A model generated the notes under the pieces. That model worked only from the letters and a program-made list of their open reading frames with translations, was not told the DNA's origin and did not search any database. A stretch of 64,000 bases of DNA from Nitrospirillum sp034653355 (lineage in GTDB: Bacteria; Pseudomonadota; Alphaproteobacteria; Azospirillales; Azospirillaceae), in contig NZ_JAYEER010000004.1 in NCBI RefSeq assembly GCF_034653355.1, positions 2,604,001-2,668,000 of the forward strand, in the 5' to 3' direction. Shown here one piece after another: positions 18,301 through 26,562 of this stretch. The translations under genes and the position numbers were made by a program. Positions within the stretch are counted from its first letter, which is position 1. Each line of letters opens with the position of its first letter.

Positions 18301-18833
18301 TCCGGCCGGTCCTGGGTGGACGCCAGCATGTGGGCCTGCGCCTCGGCCAGGGCTTCCGCCGCCGTGCGATCGTCCATGACCTGGAAATTGGGCGGCAGCC
18401 GCGCCTCCAGCGGGAAGCGGCGCAGCAGGGATTGGCAGAAGGCGTGGATGGTCTGGATCTTCATGCCGCCGGCCGTGTCCAGCACGCGGGCGAACAGGCG
18501 GCGGGCGATCAGCACCTCGTTCCGCGTGGGCGGGCGGCCGTTCAGCTCGGCCAGGGCTTGGGTCAGGTCGCCGTCCGCCATGACGGCCCAACCTGCAAGG
18601 CGTTCTGCAATGCGGTTGGCCATTTCCGCCGCGGCCGCCTTGGTGAAGGTCAGGCACAGGATGCGGCCGGGCTCGGTGCCGGCCAGCATCAGCCGCACCA
18701 CCCGGTCGGTCAGCACCTTGGTCTTGCCGGTGCCCGCCGACGCCCCCACCCAGACGGACGTCTCCGGGTCCGAGGCTTGGCGCTGCTTGACCGTGGGATC
18801 GATCGGGCGATCCAGGGGGGGCACCTCGCTCAT
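15303..18833 (-). CDS. addA: Double-strand break repair helicase-nuclease AddA
   Basis: AddA is the UvrD-type helicase and nuclease subunit of AddAB, the RecBCD analogue that resects DNA ends for RecA. The 1176-residue protein has Walker A GASAGTGKT (30-38), helicase motifs including LIDEAQDTNPEQW and VGDEKQSIFSFQGA, VHGSKGLQAPVV, and YVALTRAEDRL. The C-terminal nuclease signature is VKIVDFKTNRPPP. It overlaps the addB stop by four bases and is the last gene of the minus-strand operon tsaE-amgK-murU-addB-addA. Confidence 0.96.
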   Translation of the reverse strand: MSEVPPLDRPIDPTVKQRQASDPETSVWVGASAGTGKTKVLTDRVVRLMLAGTEPGRILCLTFTKAAAAEMANRIAERLAGWAVMADGDLTQALAELNGRPPTRNEVLIARRLFARVLDTAGGMKIQTIHAFCQSLLRRFPLEARLPPNFQVMDDRTAAEALAEAQAHMLASTQDRPDTPLGRALKRLASALNEESFADLLADLVAQRGRIRRILDAHGGLEGTVAALFRHLEVDPGETEGGVLAAGCRDEVLDLPALRAACSALAMGTATDVERGLGIQRWLDQIDRRLADIAAYRQLFLTADGTVRSRLATKGALAANPRTADILAREGQRLVALQERLRAVTVAHSTASLLTLAGSMLEGYQRWKDSRAQLDFDDLILAASALLTGDAQACAWVLYKLDGGLDHILIDEAQDTNPEQWRVVSALAEEFFVGEGQSQARRTLFVVGDEKQSIFSFQGADPAEFARMRRTFQARVRQAERPWAIVDLETSFRSVGAVLQAVDTVFAQQEARDGVSAQAIRHRPFRQGMAGTVELWPLVRPGDGADTPAWSPPLHHEPEDRPQARLATVIADQIAHWIAKGEVLEARGRPLTAGDILVLVRRRNAFVQQLVRALKERRVPVAGVDRMVLTEQLAVMDLMAVGQFLLMPEDDLTLATVLKSPFVGLDEEALFTLAHGRGGRLWPALVKRAETDPRFQPAYAWLRRLLGEVDYTAPYELFAGLLTRPCPADPVSGRRALLGRLGAEAIDPVDEFLSLCLGFDRAHPPSLQTFLHWLAAGKTEVKRELDTGAKDRGPEGGQVRIMTVHGSKGLQAPVVILPDTTRKPVTSPRILWPPGSVDGAGDDDTDAAPGVPLYAPRREQEDVKARAARAAADRRRDQEYRRLLYVALTRAEDRLHVCGYEGKTATSDDTWFRLTERALAAVAPSRAFDLTAVSRQGWTGDGRVLSEPQTRPPPAQRAAREGVEAVPPAPAWLLTPPAAEPAPSRPLAPSRPDGEEPAVRSPLGDGEAKEARRFKRGTLIHKLLQLLPEMPVAARAGAARRWLDRPAHGLDEAAREEIWSETLRVLNHDEFADLFGPDSRSEVPLVGTVGTRPLAAQIDRLVVTATEVKIVDFKTNRPPPRTAEDIPGLYVSQMAAYRDALRRIYPDLAIRCLLLWTDGPFITEVEPGRMDAVILG

Positions 18834-21800
18834 GACTCACCTCCGTCACCCACCGACCATTCCGCCACGCGCGCCAGGTGCAGATAGTCGGAATAGCGCG
18901 GCGCCATGCCCGGCCGGGGCTGCGAGCGGTAGGGCGTGCTCTCCTGGTCGAACAGATCGATCAGCTGGCGCAGGCCCTCCACCGCCTCCGCCGCCAGGCG
19001 GGCGGGGTCCAGCTTCAGGGCCACCACTTGGCCGGCGGGCTCACCCCCCGTCAGGCGCCAGAAGGCCAGCTGCTCCACCACCGGTGCCCGCAGGCCGAAA
19101 CCGCCGGCCAGGGCGATGGCGGCCTCCAGCGGCAGTTGGGGGGCGAAGCCCAGTTCCACGTCCTTCGCGCGCGGCGGTGTGCCGGTCTTGTAGTCGATGA
19201 TGGCAACAGACCCGTCGGGGTGCCGGTCGATGCGGTCGGCCTTGGCGATGATCTCGAACGGCTTGTACGCCGTCTCCAGGGTGAGGATGCCCTTGGCCTC
19301 GGTCGCCAGGGGCTGGATGCCGCCGGCCCGCCGCTCCCGCTCCAGCGCCAGGAACCAGTCGGCGATGCGCTCGAACCTGGGCCACCAGAAGGTCTCCAGG
19401 CTGGGCTGGCCGCTATAGGGGGCGAAGGCCAGGCGGCCGAAGCGCAGCAGCTGCTCGCGCGCGTCCTCGGGCAGCAGGGTGCCGGGATTGGCCTTGATGA
19501 AGTCGTCCAGCGCCTCATGGATCATGATGCCGCGATCGGCTGCCCCGGGATCGGCGTCCAGCGGGTCCAGCGCCTCCAGGCGCAGGACGTGGCGGGCGTA
19601 GAGGGCGTAGGGGTCGCGCATCCAGGTCTCCACCTGGGTGACCGACAGACGGCGTGGCCGGGCGGCCACGGGCGGGCGCGGTTCCGGCGGGGGGCATGGC
19701 CGCACGGCCGCCGGCGTGTCCATGGCCTCAGCCCAGGCGGTCCAACGGCCCATGGTGATGCTTAAAGCGCGGGGGCGGCCCAGCGCCTTCAGCACCGTAT
19801 CCAGCCGCAGCAGCCAGCGCGACGGCACGGTGGGCGTGCCCTCCACCCGTTCCGACCGGGTCAGCACCACGGTGGCGGCGCCGCAGGCCTGGGCGAAGTC
19901 ATGCGCCGTCTGGCCCAGGTGCCGTTCCGGCGTGGGCAGGCCGAAGCGCTGTCGCATGGGCCGCGACAGCCAGGGGTCGGCCTTGGGCTGCGGCGGCCAG
20001 GTGCCCTCGTTCAGGCCGCCCAGGATCATGACGTCGAACTGCTGCAGCCGCGCCTCCAGCAGGCCCAGGATGTAGAGGCGCGGGTGCAGGCCATAGCGGG
20101 GGCGCACCGCGCGGCCCACCATCAGGGCGCTGATGACGGCGGCATAGTCCGGCCCGCCCAGCTCGGGGAAATCGTGCCCGGCGTCCTGCAACTCGTCCAC
20201 GAAGGCGGCGGCGGCCTCACCATCATCCAGGCGCCACAGGCGCTCGGCGCCCGATTGCGTGTCGCTGGCGGCCAGGGCCTCCGCCGTGCGGGCATGCAGG
20301 TCCAGCCAGCCGGCCAGGGTCTTGCCCGTGCCGCTCATGGCCGCCAGCAGGGGCCGCAGGATTTCCTCCAGCCCGTCGATGAAGGCCGACAGGCGGGCGC
20401 GGTGGGCATCCGGGTCGCCGTGGCTGTCGAAGCGCCGGGGCTCCGCCTGGGCCAGGGCCAGGCGCAGGCCCTCGAAACCGTCAGCCGGCCGGGGGCCGCG
20501 CAGCACCGCCCGTTCCAGGTCGCGCACCTGGGCGCGGAAGAAGGATGGGTTCTGCCCGCCCGCCGCCAAGGGGTGCTTCAGCAGGGACAACAGCGCCAGG
20601 GGGGCCGACTCCGCCGCCCAGTCGGCCAGCAGGCGCAGATAGCTGCCCACGGCACTTTGCGTGAGCGGCAGGCCGGCGCTGTCGTTGACGGCGATGTCCC
20701 AGCGCTTCAGCGCCAGGGCCACGCGCCGGGCCAAGTCGCGGTCGGGCGTCACCAGGGCCGCCGTTCGGCCCGGCGTCTCCAGCACCTCGCGCATCATCAG
20801 GGCGATGGCGCCCGCCTCCTCCTGCGGGGTGGCGGCATCCAGGCGCGACAGGCCCGCCAGGGCCCGGTCGGCGATCGCCGCCAGGGAGCTGGCGGACAGG
20901 TCCTGCCAGGCCTCCGTCGTGCCGGCGGGGCGCAAGGCCTCCGCCACCAGGCGGGCCCGGGCGGGGGCGCTGCGACGGTGGGCCATGACCTCCGGCAACG
21001 GGTCGGGCAGGGGCCAGGGCCGCACCGCGCCCCGGCGGATCTCCAGCCGTTCCAGCAGGCGCTTCAGGCCGTATTGCGGGTGGGCCTCGTCCAAATCCTG
21101 CCAGGTGGCCTCATCGCAATCGAGGTCCAGGCCGGGCAGGACGACGGCGCCCTGGGGCAAGGCCGCGACCACCGCCAGCAGGTCGGCAGTGGCAGGGATG
21201 CTGCCGGTGGATCCGGCGGCGATGACGGGGCCGGGCGGCGGCTGGGCGCGCCAGGTCTCGGCCAGAGCCTTCAGCCGCAGTTCGCGCTCCCTGGCCGGGT
21301 CCACGCCGCCTTCATCTTCCAGCAGGGCCGGCCAATGCTGGGTGATGATTTCCAGGAAGCGCAGGGTCACCTGCCAGTGCTGGGCGTAATCGTCCGGCAC
21401 CAGGCGGGCCAAATCCTCGAATTTGCAGCCCTCGGTCTGCACCTCGTCCAGCAGGCGCGCCAGCTCCCCCGCCAGGCTCACGGCCTGGGCGGGGGTGGCG
21501 GCCAGGTCGGGGGCGCGCATGACCAGGCGGGCCAGCAGCAGCTGCCGGCGCAGGGCCGGCACGGCCTGGGGCAGCTCGGTGCCGCCCTGGGTGAACACCA
21601 CCTCGTCCGTGTCGACGTCGCCCAGGGGCGACAGGCGGGGCAGCAGGATGGGCTTGCCGCCCGACAGGCGCAGGAAGGCTTCCCGCAGGGAGCGTACGGC
21701 GCGCACCGTGGGCAGCAGCACCGTCAGCCGCGACAGGGCCAGCGGGTCGTCGCCCATCCGCGCCAGGATGCCGGCCGCCAGCGCGTCCACGAACGGCAGC

Positions 21801-21862
21801 CCCGGCGCGATGGTGAACAGGGATGTGCCGGTCTCCTCCCCCGATGCGGCAGGCCACGTCAT
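18830..21862 (-). CDS. addB: Double-strand break repair protein AddB
   Basis: AddB is the partner of AddA and supplies the second nuclease. The 1010-residue protein begins TIAPGLPFVDALAAGILARM, the alphaproteobacterial form, in which the N-terminal helicase-like domain lacks a Walker A. The RecB-type nuclease motif is VAIIDYKTGTPPRAKDV near residue 880. The stop overlaps the addA start and the gene follows the murU-like gene after four bases, so they form one transcription unit. Confidence 0.95.
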   Translation of the reverse strand: MTWPAASGEETGTSLFTIAPGLPFVDALAAGILARMGDDPLALSRLTVLLPTVRAVRSLREAFLRLSGGKPILLPRLSPLGDVDTDEVVFTQGGTELPQAVPALRRQLLLARLVMRAPDLAATPAQAVSLAGELARLLDEVQTEGCKFEDLARLVPDDYAQHWQVTLRFLEIITQHWPALLEDEGGVDPARERELRLKALAETWRAQPPPGPVIAAGSTGSIPATADLLAVVAALPQGAVVLPGLDLDCDEATWQDLDEAHPQYGLKRLLERLEIRRGAVRPWPLPDPLPEVMAHRRSAPARARLVAEALRPAGTTEAWQDLSASSLAAIADRALAGLSRLDAATPQEEAGAIALMMREVLETPGRTAALVTPDRDLARRVALALKRWDIAVNDSAGLPLTQSAVGSYLRLLADWAAESAPLALLSLLKHPLAAGGQNPSFFRAQVRDLERAVLRGPRPADGFEGLRLALAQAEPRRFDSHGDPDAHRARLSAFIDGLEEILRPLLAAMSGTGKTLAGWLDLHARTAEALAASDTQSGAERLWRLDDGEAAAAFVDELQDAGHDFPELGGPDYAAVISALMVGRAVRPRYGLHPRLYILGLLEARLQQFDVMILGGLNEGTWPPQPKADPWLSRPMRQRFGLPTPERHLGQTAHDFAQACGAATVVLTRSERVEGTPTVPSRWLLRLDTVLKALGRPRALSITMGRWTAWAEAMDTPAAVRPCPPPEPRPPVAARPRRLSVTQVETWMRDPYALYARHVLRLEALDPLDADPGAADRGIMIHEALDDFIKANPGTLLPEDAREQLLRFGRLAFAPYSGQPSLETFWWPRFERIADWFLALERERRAGGIQPLATEAKGILTLETAYKPFEIIAKADRIDRHPDGSVAIIDYKTGTPPRAKDVELGFAPQLPLEAAIALAGGFGLRAPVVEQLAFWRLTGGEPAGQVVALKLDPARLAAEAVEGLRQLIDLFDQESTPYRSQPRPGMAPRYSDYLHLARVAEWSVGDGGES

Positions 21863-21866
21863 GGGG

Positions 21867-22658
21867 TCAGGGCTCGGCCTTGCGCGGCTGGCTCAGCTTG
21901 GCGTCGTGCAGGATGGGGTGGCCCAGCAGGGTGTTCACCTCCTCCACCGCGTCGGGCGTGCCGACATGGAACCAGACGCCGTCGTGGCGCATGCCGTACA
22001 GGCGCCCCGCTTCCTCGGCCTGTTGCCAGAGCCTGAGGTTGGAGAAACGGTTCTCGGTGATGGTGTGGTACAGCTCCGGCTTCACGATGTGCACGCCGGC
22101 GAAGACGAAGGGCGCCAGTTCGCCCTCGGCGCGATAGCGCAGGCGGCCGTCGGCTTCCATGTGGTAATCGCCGGGGCCGTCATAGCCGACGGCGGCCACC
22201 GTGGGCATCATCAGCAGCAGCACGTCCATGACCGCCGGATCCCAGGTGGCGGCCAGGCGCTTTAGCGCCGGGATGGGGCCGTCCAGCCACAGGATGTCGG
22301 CGTTGACGACGAAGATGGGGTCCTGGCCCAGGTGGGGCAGGGCGTGGCGCACGCCGCCGCCGGTTTCCAGCAGGTCCGTCTCGGGCGACAGGGTGATGGC
22401 GGGGCTGTGCCGGCCGGCCAGATGGCTTTCGATCATGGCGCCCAGGTGATGGGTGTTCACCACCGCGCGTTCCACGCCGCTTTCGGCCAGCCGGTCCAGG
22501 GCGTGGTCCAGCAGCGGGGCGCCGCCCACCTCCACCAGCGGCTTGGGCCGCGTCAGGGTCAGCGGGCGCATGCGCAGGCCCAGGCCGGCGGCCAGCACCA
22601 TGGCCGTGCGGGGGACGTCATGAACGGCGGGAACGGTTGCGGCGGCAGAGGCGGACAT
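21867..22658 (-). CDS. murU: Nucleotidyltransferase, probable N-acetylmuramate-1-phosphate uridylyltransferase (MurU-like)
   Basis: From this ATG the protein has 263 residues. It carries the sugar-nucleotidyltransferase signature AMVLAAGLGLRMRPLTLTRP followed by KPLVEVGGAPLLDHALDRL, and the metal-binding FVVNADILW. In the MurU pathway this enzyme converts MurNAc-1-phosphate to UDP-MurNAc during peptidoglycan recycling. The adjacent kinase gene supports that role. GGAG precedes the chosen start. An upstream in-frame ATG at 22691 would overlap the kinase gene. Confidence 0.85.
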   Translation of the reverse strand: MSASAAATVPAVHDVPRTAMVLAAGLGLRMRPLTLTRPKPLVEVGGAPLLDHALDRLAESGVERAVVNTHHLGAMIESHLAGRHSPAITLSPETDLLETGGGVRHALPHLGQDPIFVVNADILWLDGPIPALKRLAATWDPAVMDVLLLMMPTVAAVGYDGPGDYHMEADGRLRYRAEGELAPFVFAGVHIVKPELYHTITENRFSNLRLWQQAEEAGRLYGMRHDGVWFHVGTPDAVEEVNTLLGHPILHDAKLSQPRKAEP

Positions 22659-22662
22659 CGCG

Positions 22663-23691
22663 TCAGAAACTCCGGACGATGGTATCGGCATCAAGGTTAG
22701 CGGGCAGGTGGCCTTCCACCCAGTGGGCAATCGGGGACAAGGCGGGGTGGCGGATGGCGCCGGTGAACTGGCCCCACCCCCGGGGCAGGAAGGACAGCTG
22801 CGGCGCGCCCGTGGTGGCCTGGATCAGCTGCGCCACCCGCCCCAGGATGCGGGCGTGGCGCACGGCCCCCAGGATGGCGGCGGACGCCCGGAAGGCCTCC
22901 TGGTCGATGGCGGGGAAGGCCGCCAGGTAGCGCAGGGTCATGGCCTGGCGCACGTCCGCCGGCACGTCGCGCCGCGCATCCTCCAACAGCGACACCAGGT
23001 CGTAGGCGCGGGGGCCGATGCCGCCGTCCTGGAAATCCAGCAGGCCGCAGGCGGCGACACCGGCGCGGTCCTTCAGCCGCATCAGGTTGCCGGGGTGGTA
23101 GTCGCGCAGCAGCAGGGTGGGCGGCAGGGACAGGGCGGCGGGCAGTACGCCCTCCCACGCCTCGGCCAGCGCGTCCCAGGCACCGGCGGGCAGCGCCCGG
23201 CCGCGTACGACGGGCACGAAGGCGTCGGCGAACAGCATCACCTGGTCGCGGAACAGGCCCACGTCATAACGCGACAGGTCGGGGGCCCACGCCGGCACGA
23301 AACGCTGATGCAGGGTGATCAGCACATCGGTCGCCACCTCATACAGCGGCTGCCACGGCTCCTCTCCCGCGTCCAGCAGGCGGGCGTAGTCGTCACCGCC
23401 GAAATCCTCGATCAGCAGCAGGCCCTGGGGCTCGTCGCCCGCCAGGATGACCGGGGCGGACAGGGCGCAGTCGCGCAGCAGGCCGGCGATCTGGACGAAG
23501 GGTGGCACCTGGCTGATGGCCACCTCGTCACGGCAATCCATCAGGATGGCGGTGGTATTGTTGAGTGTCAGGCGCTCATACCGCCGGGCCGACCAGTCGG
23601 CGCCCATGGGCTGGCGCCGGGCGGCGCCCCAGCCGGCCTGGTCCAGGAAACGCCGGATGACGGTCTCGCGGGGCGGGGTATCGCGTCTCAT
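22663..23691 (-). CDS. amgK: Anomeric sugar kinase, probable N-acetylmuramate/N-acetylglucosamine kinase (AmgK-like)
   Basis: This 342-residue aminoglycoside-phosphotransferase-fold kinase has the catalytic loop LLRDYHPGNLM and the metal-binding GLLDFQDGGIGPRAYDL. AmgK phosphorylates MurNAc and GlcNAc at C1, producing the substrate of MurU. Being sandwiched between tsaE and the nucleotidyltransferase gene is typical for alphaproteobacterial AmgK. The spacing to tsaE is two bases and to the murU-like gene four bases, so translation is likely coupled. Confidence 0.87.
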   Translation of the reverse strand: MRRDTPPRETVIRRFLDQAGWGAARRQPMGADWSARRYERLTLNNTTAILMDCRDEVAISQVPPFVQIAGLLRDCALSAPVILAGDEPQGLLLIEDFGGDDYARLLDAGEEPWQPLYEVATDVLITLHQRFVPAWAPDLSRYDVGLFRDQVMLFADAFVPVVRGRALPAGAWDALAEAWEGVLPAALSLPPTLLLRDYHPGNLMRLKDRAGVAACGLLDFQDGGIGPRAYDLVSLLEDARRDVPADVRQAMTLRYLAAFPAIDQEAFRASAAILGAVRHARILGRVAQLIQATTGAPQLSFLPRGWGQFTGAIRHPALSPIAHWVEGHLPANLDADTIVRSF

Positions 23692-23693
23692 GG

Positions 23694-24167
23694 CTAAAAA
23701 CCCTTCCCAATGGCGGTGGCCAGGCGGGGGGCCCAGGCGCCGTGACCCGTCAGGGTGGCGCGCCGGCTGTCGGGCCCGGTGATGGCGAGGTCCAGCTCAA
23801 GCCGGTCGGCGGGCAGCAGCGCGCCCAAGCGTACCGGCCATTCCACCAGCGCCACGCCCTCATGAATAACCTCCTCCCACCCCAGTTCCAGCACCTCATC
23901 CGGCTCTGTCAGTCGGTAGAGGTCGAAATGCCACAGGGGGAAGCCGGGCAGGTCATAGGTCTGCACCAGGGTGAAGGTGGGGCTGGGCACCTCTTCCTCC
24001 GCATCGCCCAGGCTACGGATCAGGTGGCGGGCGAAGGCGGACTTGCCGGCGCCCAGGTCGCCCGACAGGGCCACGATGTCACCCGGCCGCAACAGCCGGC
24101 CCAGCCGTGCCGCGAGATCGGCCGTCGCCTGCTCATCAGCCAAATCCAGGGTCAGCGTGTGGGGCAT
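23694..24167 (-). CDS. tsaE: tRNA threonylcarbamoyladenosine biosynthesis ATPase TsaE
   Basis: TsaE is the ATPase that recharges the TsaBD complex which makes t6A37 in ANN-decoding tRNAs. The protein has 157 residues, the family length. Walker A is LSGDLGAGKSAFARHLI, followed by VPSPTFTLVQTYD and HFDLYRL with a C-terminal LVEWP. The ATG at 24167 is preceded by AGGAG; a longer frame to 24275 is rejected because its N-terminal extension is unlike TsaE. It heads the minus-strand operon. Confidence 0.93.
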   Translation of the reverse strand: MPHTLTLDLADEQATADLAARLGRLLRPGDIVALSGDLGAGKSAFARHLIRSLGDAEEEVPSPTFTLVQTYDLPGFPLWHFDLYRLTEPDEVLELGWEEVIHEGVALVEWPVRLGALLPADRLELDLAITGPDSRRATLTGHGAWAPRLATAIGKGF

Positions 24168-24421
24168 GGGGCTCCTGAGGGTGGGCGGCGGGGTGCGCTT
24201 GGCGGATACTGCGGCGGCGTACGTTACCGGGGCAAGCATCCCGGCGGGGCGTATCCCGCAAACTGGGCCCCGCAAACTGGGCAGTTGATTAGCGCATCAA
24301 TTCGCGTGATGAAAGCAACCCGAACCGCCGACCGGCCGTGCGTACCCCTTTGGACGCACCCTGCGCCGCCGGTCCCCGCGTGCCGTGTGCCCAAGTGCCG
24401 TGTCAGGAGTAGACCAGACCC

Positions 24422-25464
24422 ATGTCCAGCCAGCTTGAGACCATCGCCCCCGGCGGCGTCCACCGCACCGACGTCTGCATCATCGGCGCCGGCCCCGTGG
24501 GCCTGTTCGCCATCTTCGAATGCGGCATGCTGAAGCTGGACTGCCACGTGGTCGACGCGCTGGACATGGTGGGCGGCCAGTGCACCGCCCTCTACCCCGA
24601 AAAGCCCATCTACGACATTCCGGGCTATCCTCAGGTGGAGGCGGCCACCCTGATCGACCGGCTGGCTGAACAGGCTGCCCCCTTCAAGCCCAACTACCAT
24701 TTGGGCCAGCAGGTCACGACCCTGACCCCGGGCCAGGACGGCCGTTGGCTGGTGGGCACCGACAAGGGCACCACCATCGACTGCCGCGCCGTGCTGGTCG
24801 CCGCCGGCTGCGGCGCCTTCGGCCCCAACAAGCCGCCGTTGGACGGCCTGGGCGAGTATGAGGGCAAGTCGGTGCACTATCTGGTGCGCCGCCGCCAGGA
24901 TTTCGCGGGCAAGCGCGTGGTCATCGCCGGCGGCGGCGACAGCGCCGTGGATTGGGCCATCTCCCTGTCCGAGGTGGCGGAGCGGGTGATGGTCGTCCAC
25001 CGCCGGGCCAAGTTCCGCGCGGCACCCGAAAGCGCCGCCCGCCTGGATCAGCTGGCCAAGGACGGCGTCATCGACATGGTCGTGCCCTACCAGCTGGCCG
25101 GCCTTGAGGGGAAAACGGCCGGCTGAGCGGCGTGAAGGTCGCGACGCTGGAGGGGGAGGAGAAGACCTTGCCCGCCGACGCCCTGCTGGCCTTCTTCGGC
25201 CTGGCCATGGACCTGGGGCCCATCGCCAGCTGGGGCCTGAACGTGGAACACCACCATGTGGCGGTGAACCCGGCCACCATGGCCACCAACGTGCCGGGCG
25301 TCTACGCCATCGGCGACATCGCGACATACCCGGGCAAGGTGAAGCTGATCCTCTGCGGCTTCGCCGAGGCCGCCATGGCCGTGCACGCCATCCACCCGCT
25401 GGTCCACCCGGGCGAGGCGCTGCACTTCGAGTATTCCACCAGCCGGGGTGTTCCCGGCAATTAA
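24422..25464 (+). CDS. Ferredoxin/flavodoxin-NADP(+) reductase, TrxB-like type (frameshifted)
   Basis: The two halves (24422-25126 and the frame reaching 25464) make one 347-residue FAD/NAD(P) reductase: FAD motif CIIGAGPVGLFAIFE, GGQCTALYPEKPIYDIPG, the NADP motif VIAGGGDSAVDWAI, and the C-terminal GVYAIGDIATYPGK with CGFAEAAMA. It lacks the CxxC of thioredoxin reductase. One G appears to be missing in GAGGGGAAAAC at about 25116-25123; restoring it gives the continuous GLEGENGRLSGVKV. Such enzymes reduce ferredoxin or flavodoxin. A sequencing deletion is more likely than a programmed shift. The stop lies three bases before a hairpin element. Confidence 0.85.
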
Positions 25465-25467
25465 GTG

Positions 25468-25572
25468 TTCCCTCAAACGCCGGGCGCGGGCGTCCGCCCG
25501 CTTGGCTCATCCTCAGTTTCCAGTCCGCTACGCTCCCCGGAAACTTCCGGCGGCCGCAGTCGCGGCCTGGTC
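25468..25572 (-). repeat. Structured interspersed element, copy 2 (minus orientation)
   Basis: Read on the minus strand it contains hairpin 1 GGCCGCG-AC-TGCGGCC (one G-U type pair), hairpin 2 with arms AGTTTCC and GGAAACT, hairpin 3 GCGGGC-GGAC-GCCCGC, and the end motif GGCGTTTGAGGGAA. That end abuts the stop codon of the reductase gene on the other strand. Confidence 0.85.
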
Positions 25573-25605
25573 GCTTCGCTTCAATTGGTGCGAAGGGAAA
25601 GGTTG

Positions 25606-25953
25606 TCAGCGGCTTTCCTCCCGCACGATCAGGCGGTCGATGGCGTCCGACAGGGGGGGCAGGTGTTCCAGCACGCTGTTCCACAGCACGCGGGTGGCCA
25701 CCCGGCGGTCGGGGGGATGCAGCAACTGGCCCATGGCCGCGATCTGACGCCAGGGTATGTCCGGCTCCGCCGCCGTCAGGTCCGGCGGCAGTTGCCGCAC
25801 GGCGGCCGACACCATCTCCAGCGACCGCTCCACGGCGCGCTGCAGGCCCCAGCTTTCGGCGAAGTCCTGATAGGCGATGCCGGCGGTGATGCCGCTGATG
25901 CCATCCAGCAGTTCGCGCAGATCGCCCAGGCGCAGAATGACGCTCCGCCGCAT
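25606..25953 (-). CDS. HepT/DUF86-like protein, degenerate active site
   Basis: This 115-residue helical protein matches the HepT RNase-toxin fold: SVILRLGDLRELLDGI, YQDFAESWGLQRAVERSLEMV, IPWRQIAAMG and VLWNSVLEHLPPL. The diagnostic RNxxxHxY catalytic motif is here GQLLHPP, so the Arg, Asn and Tyr are lost and only the His remains. A GTG at 25968 is an alternative start. It follows the MntA-like gene on the same strand. I read this as an inactivated toxin or a repurposed binding protein. Confidence 0.75.
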   Translation of the reverse strand: MRRSVILRLGDLRELLDGISGITAGIAYQDFAESWGLQRAVERSLEMVSAAVRQLPPDLTAAEPDIPWRQIAAMGQLLHPPDRRVATRVLWNSVLEHLPPLSDAIDRLIVREESR

Positions 25954-25955
25954 CG

Positions 25956-26243
25956 TCAGAACACGCACAAGGCATCGGCCTCGATCCCCGGGCGCAACTG
26001 GGGATGCAGGCCGTCGCGCGTCGTCACCTCCGACTGTCGGCCCAGGATGGCACGTACCTTGTCCTGGATGTCCGCCAGTTCGATCAGGCTGAAACGGGGG
26101 TTGTCGCTGTCCAGGAACAGGTCCACGCCGCCCTCCCGCTCCGGCGCCGCCGGGCCACCCACCAGGAACAGATGCGCCACGCCGGCCCGGTGCAGTTCGG
26201 CCTCATGGGCCCGCAGCTTGCTGACCGCCTGTTCCTGATTCAT
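25956..26243 (-). CDS. MntA-like nucleotidyltransferase antitoxin, degenerate
   Basis: This 95-residue minimal nucleotidyltransferase has the segment HLFLVGGPAAPEREGGVDLFLD. In active MntA antitoxins the positions read GS...DVDL; here the serine is glycine and the first metal-binding aspartate is glycine. It should therefore not AMPylate its partner. It precedes the HepT-like gene, the standard order of HepT/MntA modules, so the pair looks like a co-degenerated toxin-antitoxin locus. Confidence 0.75.
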   Translation of the reverse strand: MNQEQAVSKLRAHEAELHRAGVAHLFLVGGPAAPEREGGVDLFLDSDNPRFSLIELADIQDKVRAILGRQSEVTTRDGLHPQLRPGIEADALCVF

Positions 26244-26253
26244 CGCCGCCTCC

Positions 26254-26562
26254 TCAGCCGTTCTTGAGGGAAGCTAACATCTCCCGCCGCAGAATGGCAT
26301 TGATACGGGACTGGTAGCCCTTGCCCTGGGACCGCAGCCAAGCCAGCACGTCGGAATCGATCCGTACGGTCGTGGAAGTCTTGGTCGGCTTGTAGAAGCG
26401 GCCACGCACGGCGTTCTTCCAGAACTCATCCGGCAGCTCGGGGATGTCGCTGGTGTCGATCTCGCTGTCCGGCCGTTCGGCCAGGGCCTCCAGGCGGGCT
26501 TTTTCCTCCTCGGTCAACGGAGGAAGATCGGCCATTCGCATTCTAACGATCTTCGTGCTCAT
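26254..26562 (-). CDS. brnA: BrnA family antitoxin
   Basis: This antitoxin has 102 residues from the ATG at 26562. It has DLPPLTEEEKARLEALAERP and PDEFWKNAVRGRFYKPTKTS, followed by the ribbon-helix-helix TTVRIDSDVLAWLRSQGKGY and RINAILRREM. BrnA binds and neutralises BrnT and represses the operon. Its start lies inside the end of brnT (20-base overlap), the usual toxin-first order. The region upstream to 26685 is open but is simply the brnT gene in another frame. Confidence 0.88.
   Translation of the reverse strand: MSTKIVRMRMADLPPLTEEEKARLEALAERPDSEIDTSDIPELPDEFWKNAVRGRFYKPTKTSTTVRIDSDVLAWLRSQGKGYQSRINAILRREMLASLKNG

Noticed and set aside
16809..18887. Long open frame (692 codons) on the plus strand opposite addA
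   Set aside because: It is a shadow caused by GC-rich third codon positions; it has no recognisable domain and addA is certain. The same applies to the plus-strand frames opposite addB (19901-22036) and katG (34459-36477).
25110..25132. Programmed -1 frameshift in the reductase gene
   Set aside because: GGGGAAAA is slippery-looking, but there is no clear X XXY YYZ heptamer in frame or downstream stimulatory hairpin, and five other genes in the window show similar lone indels. A sequencing deletion is simpler.
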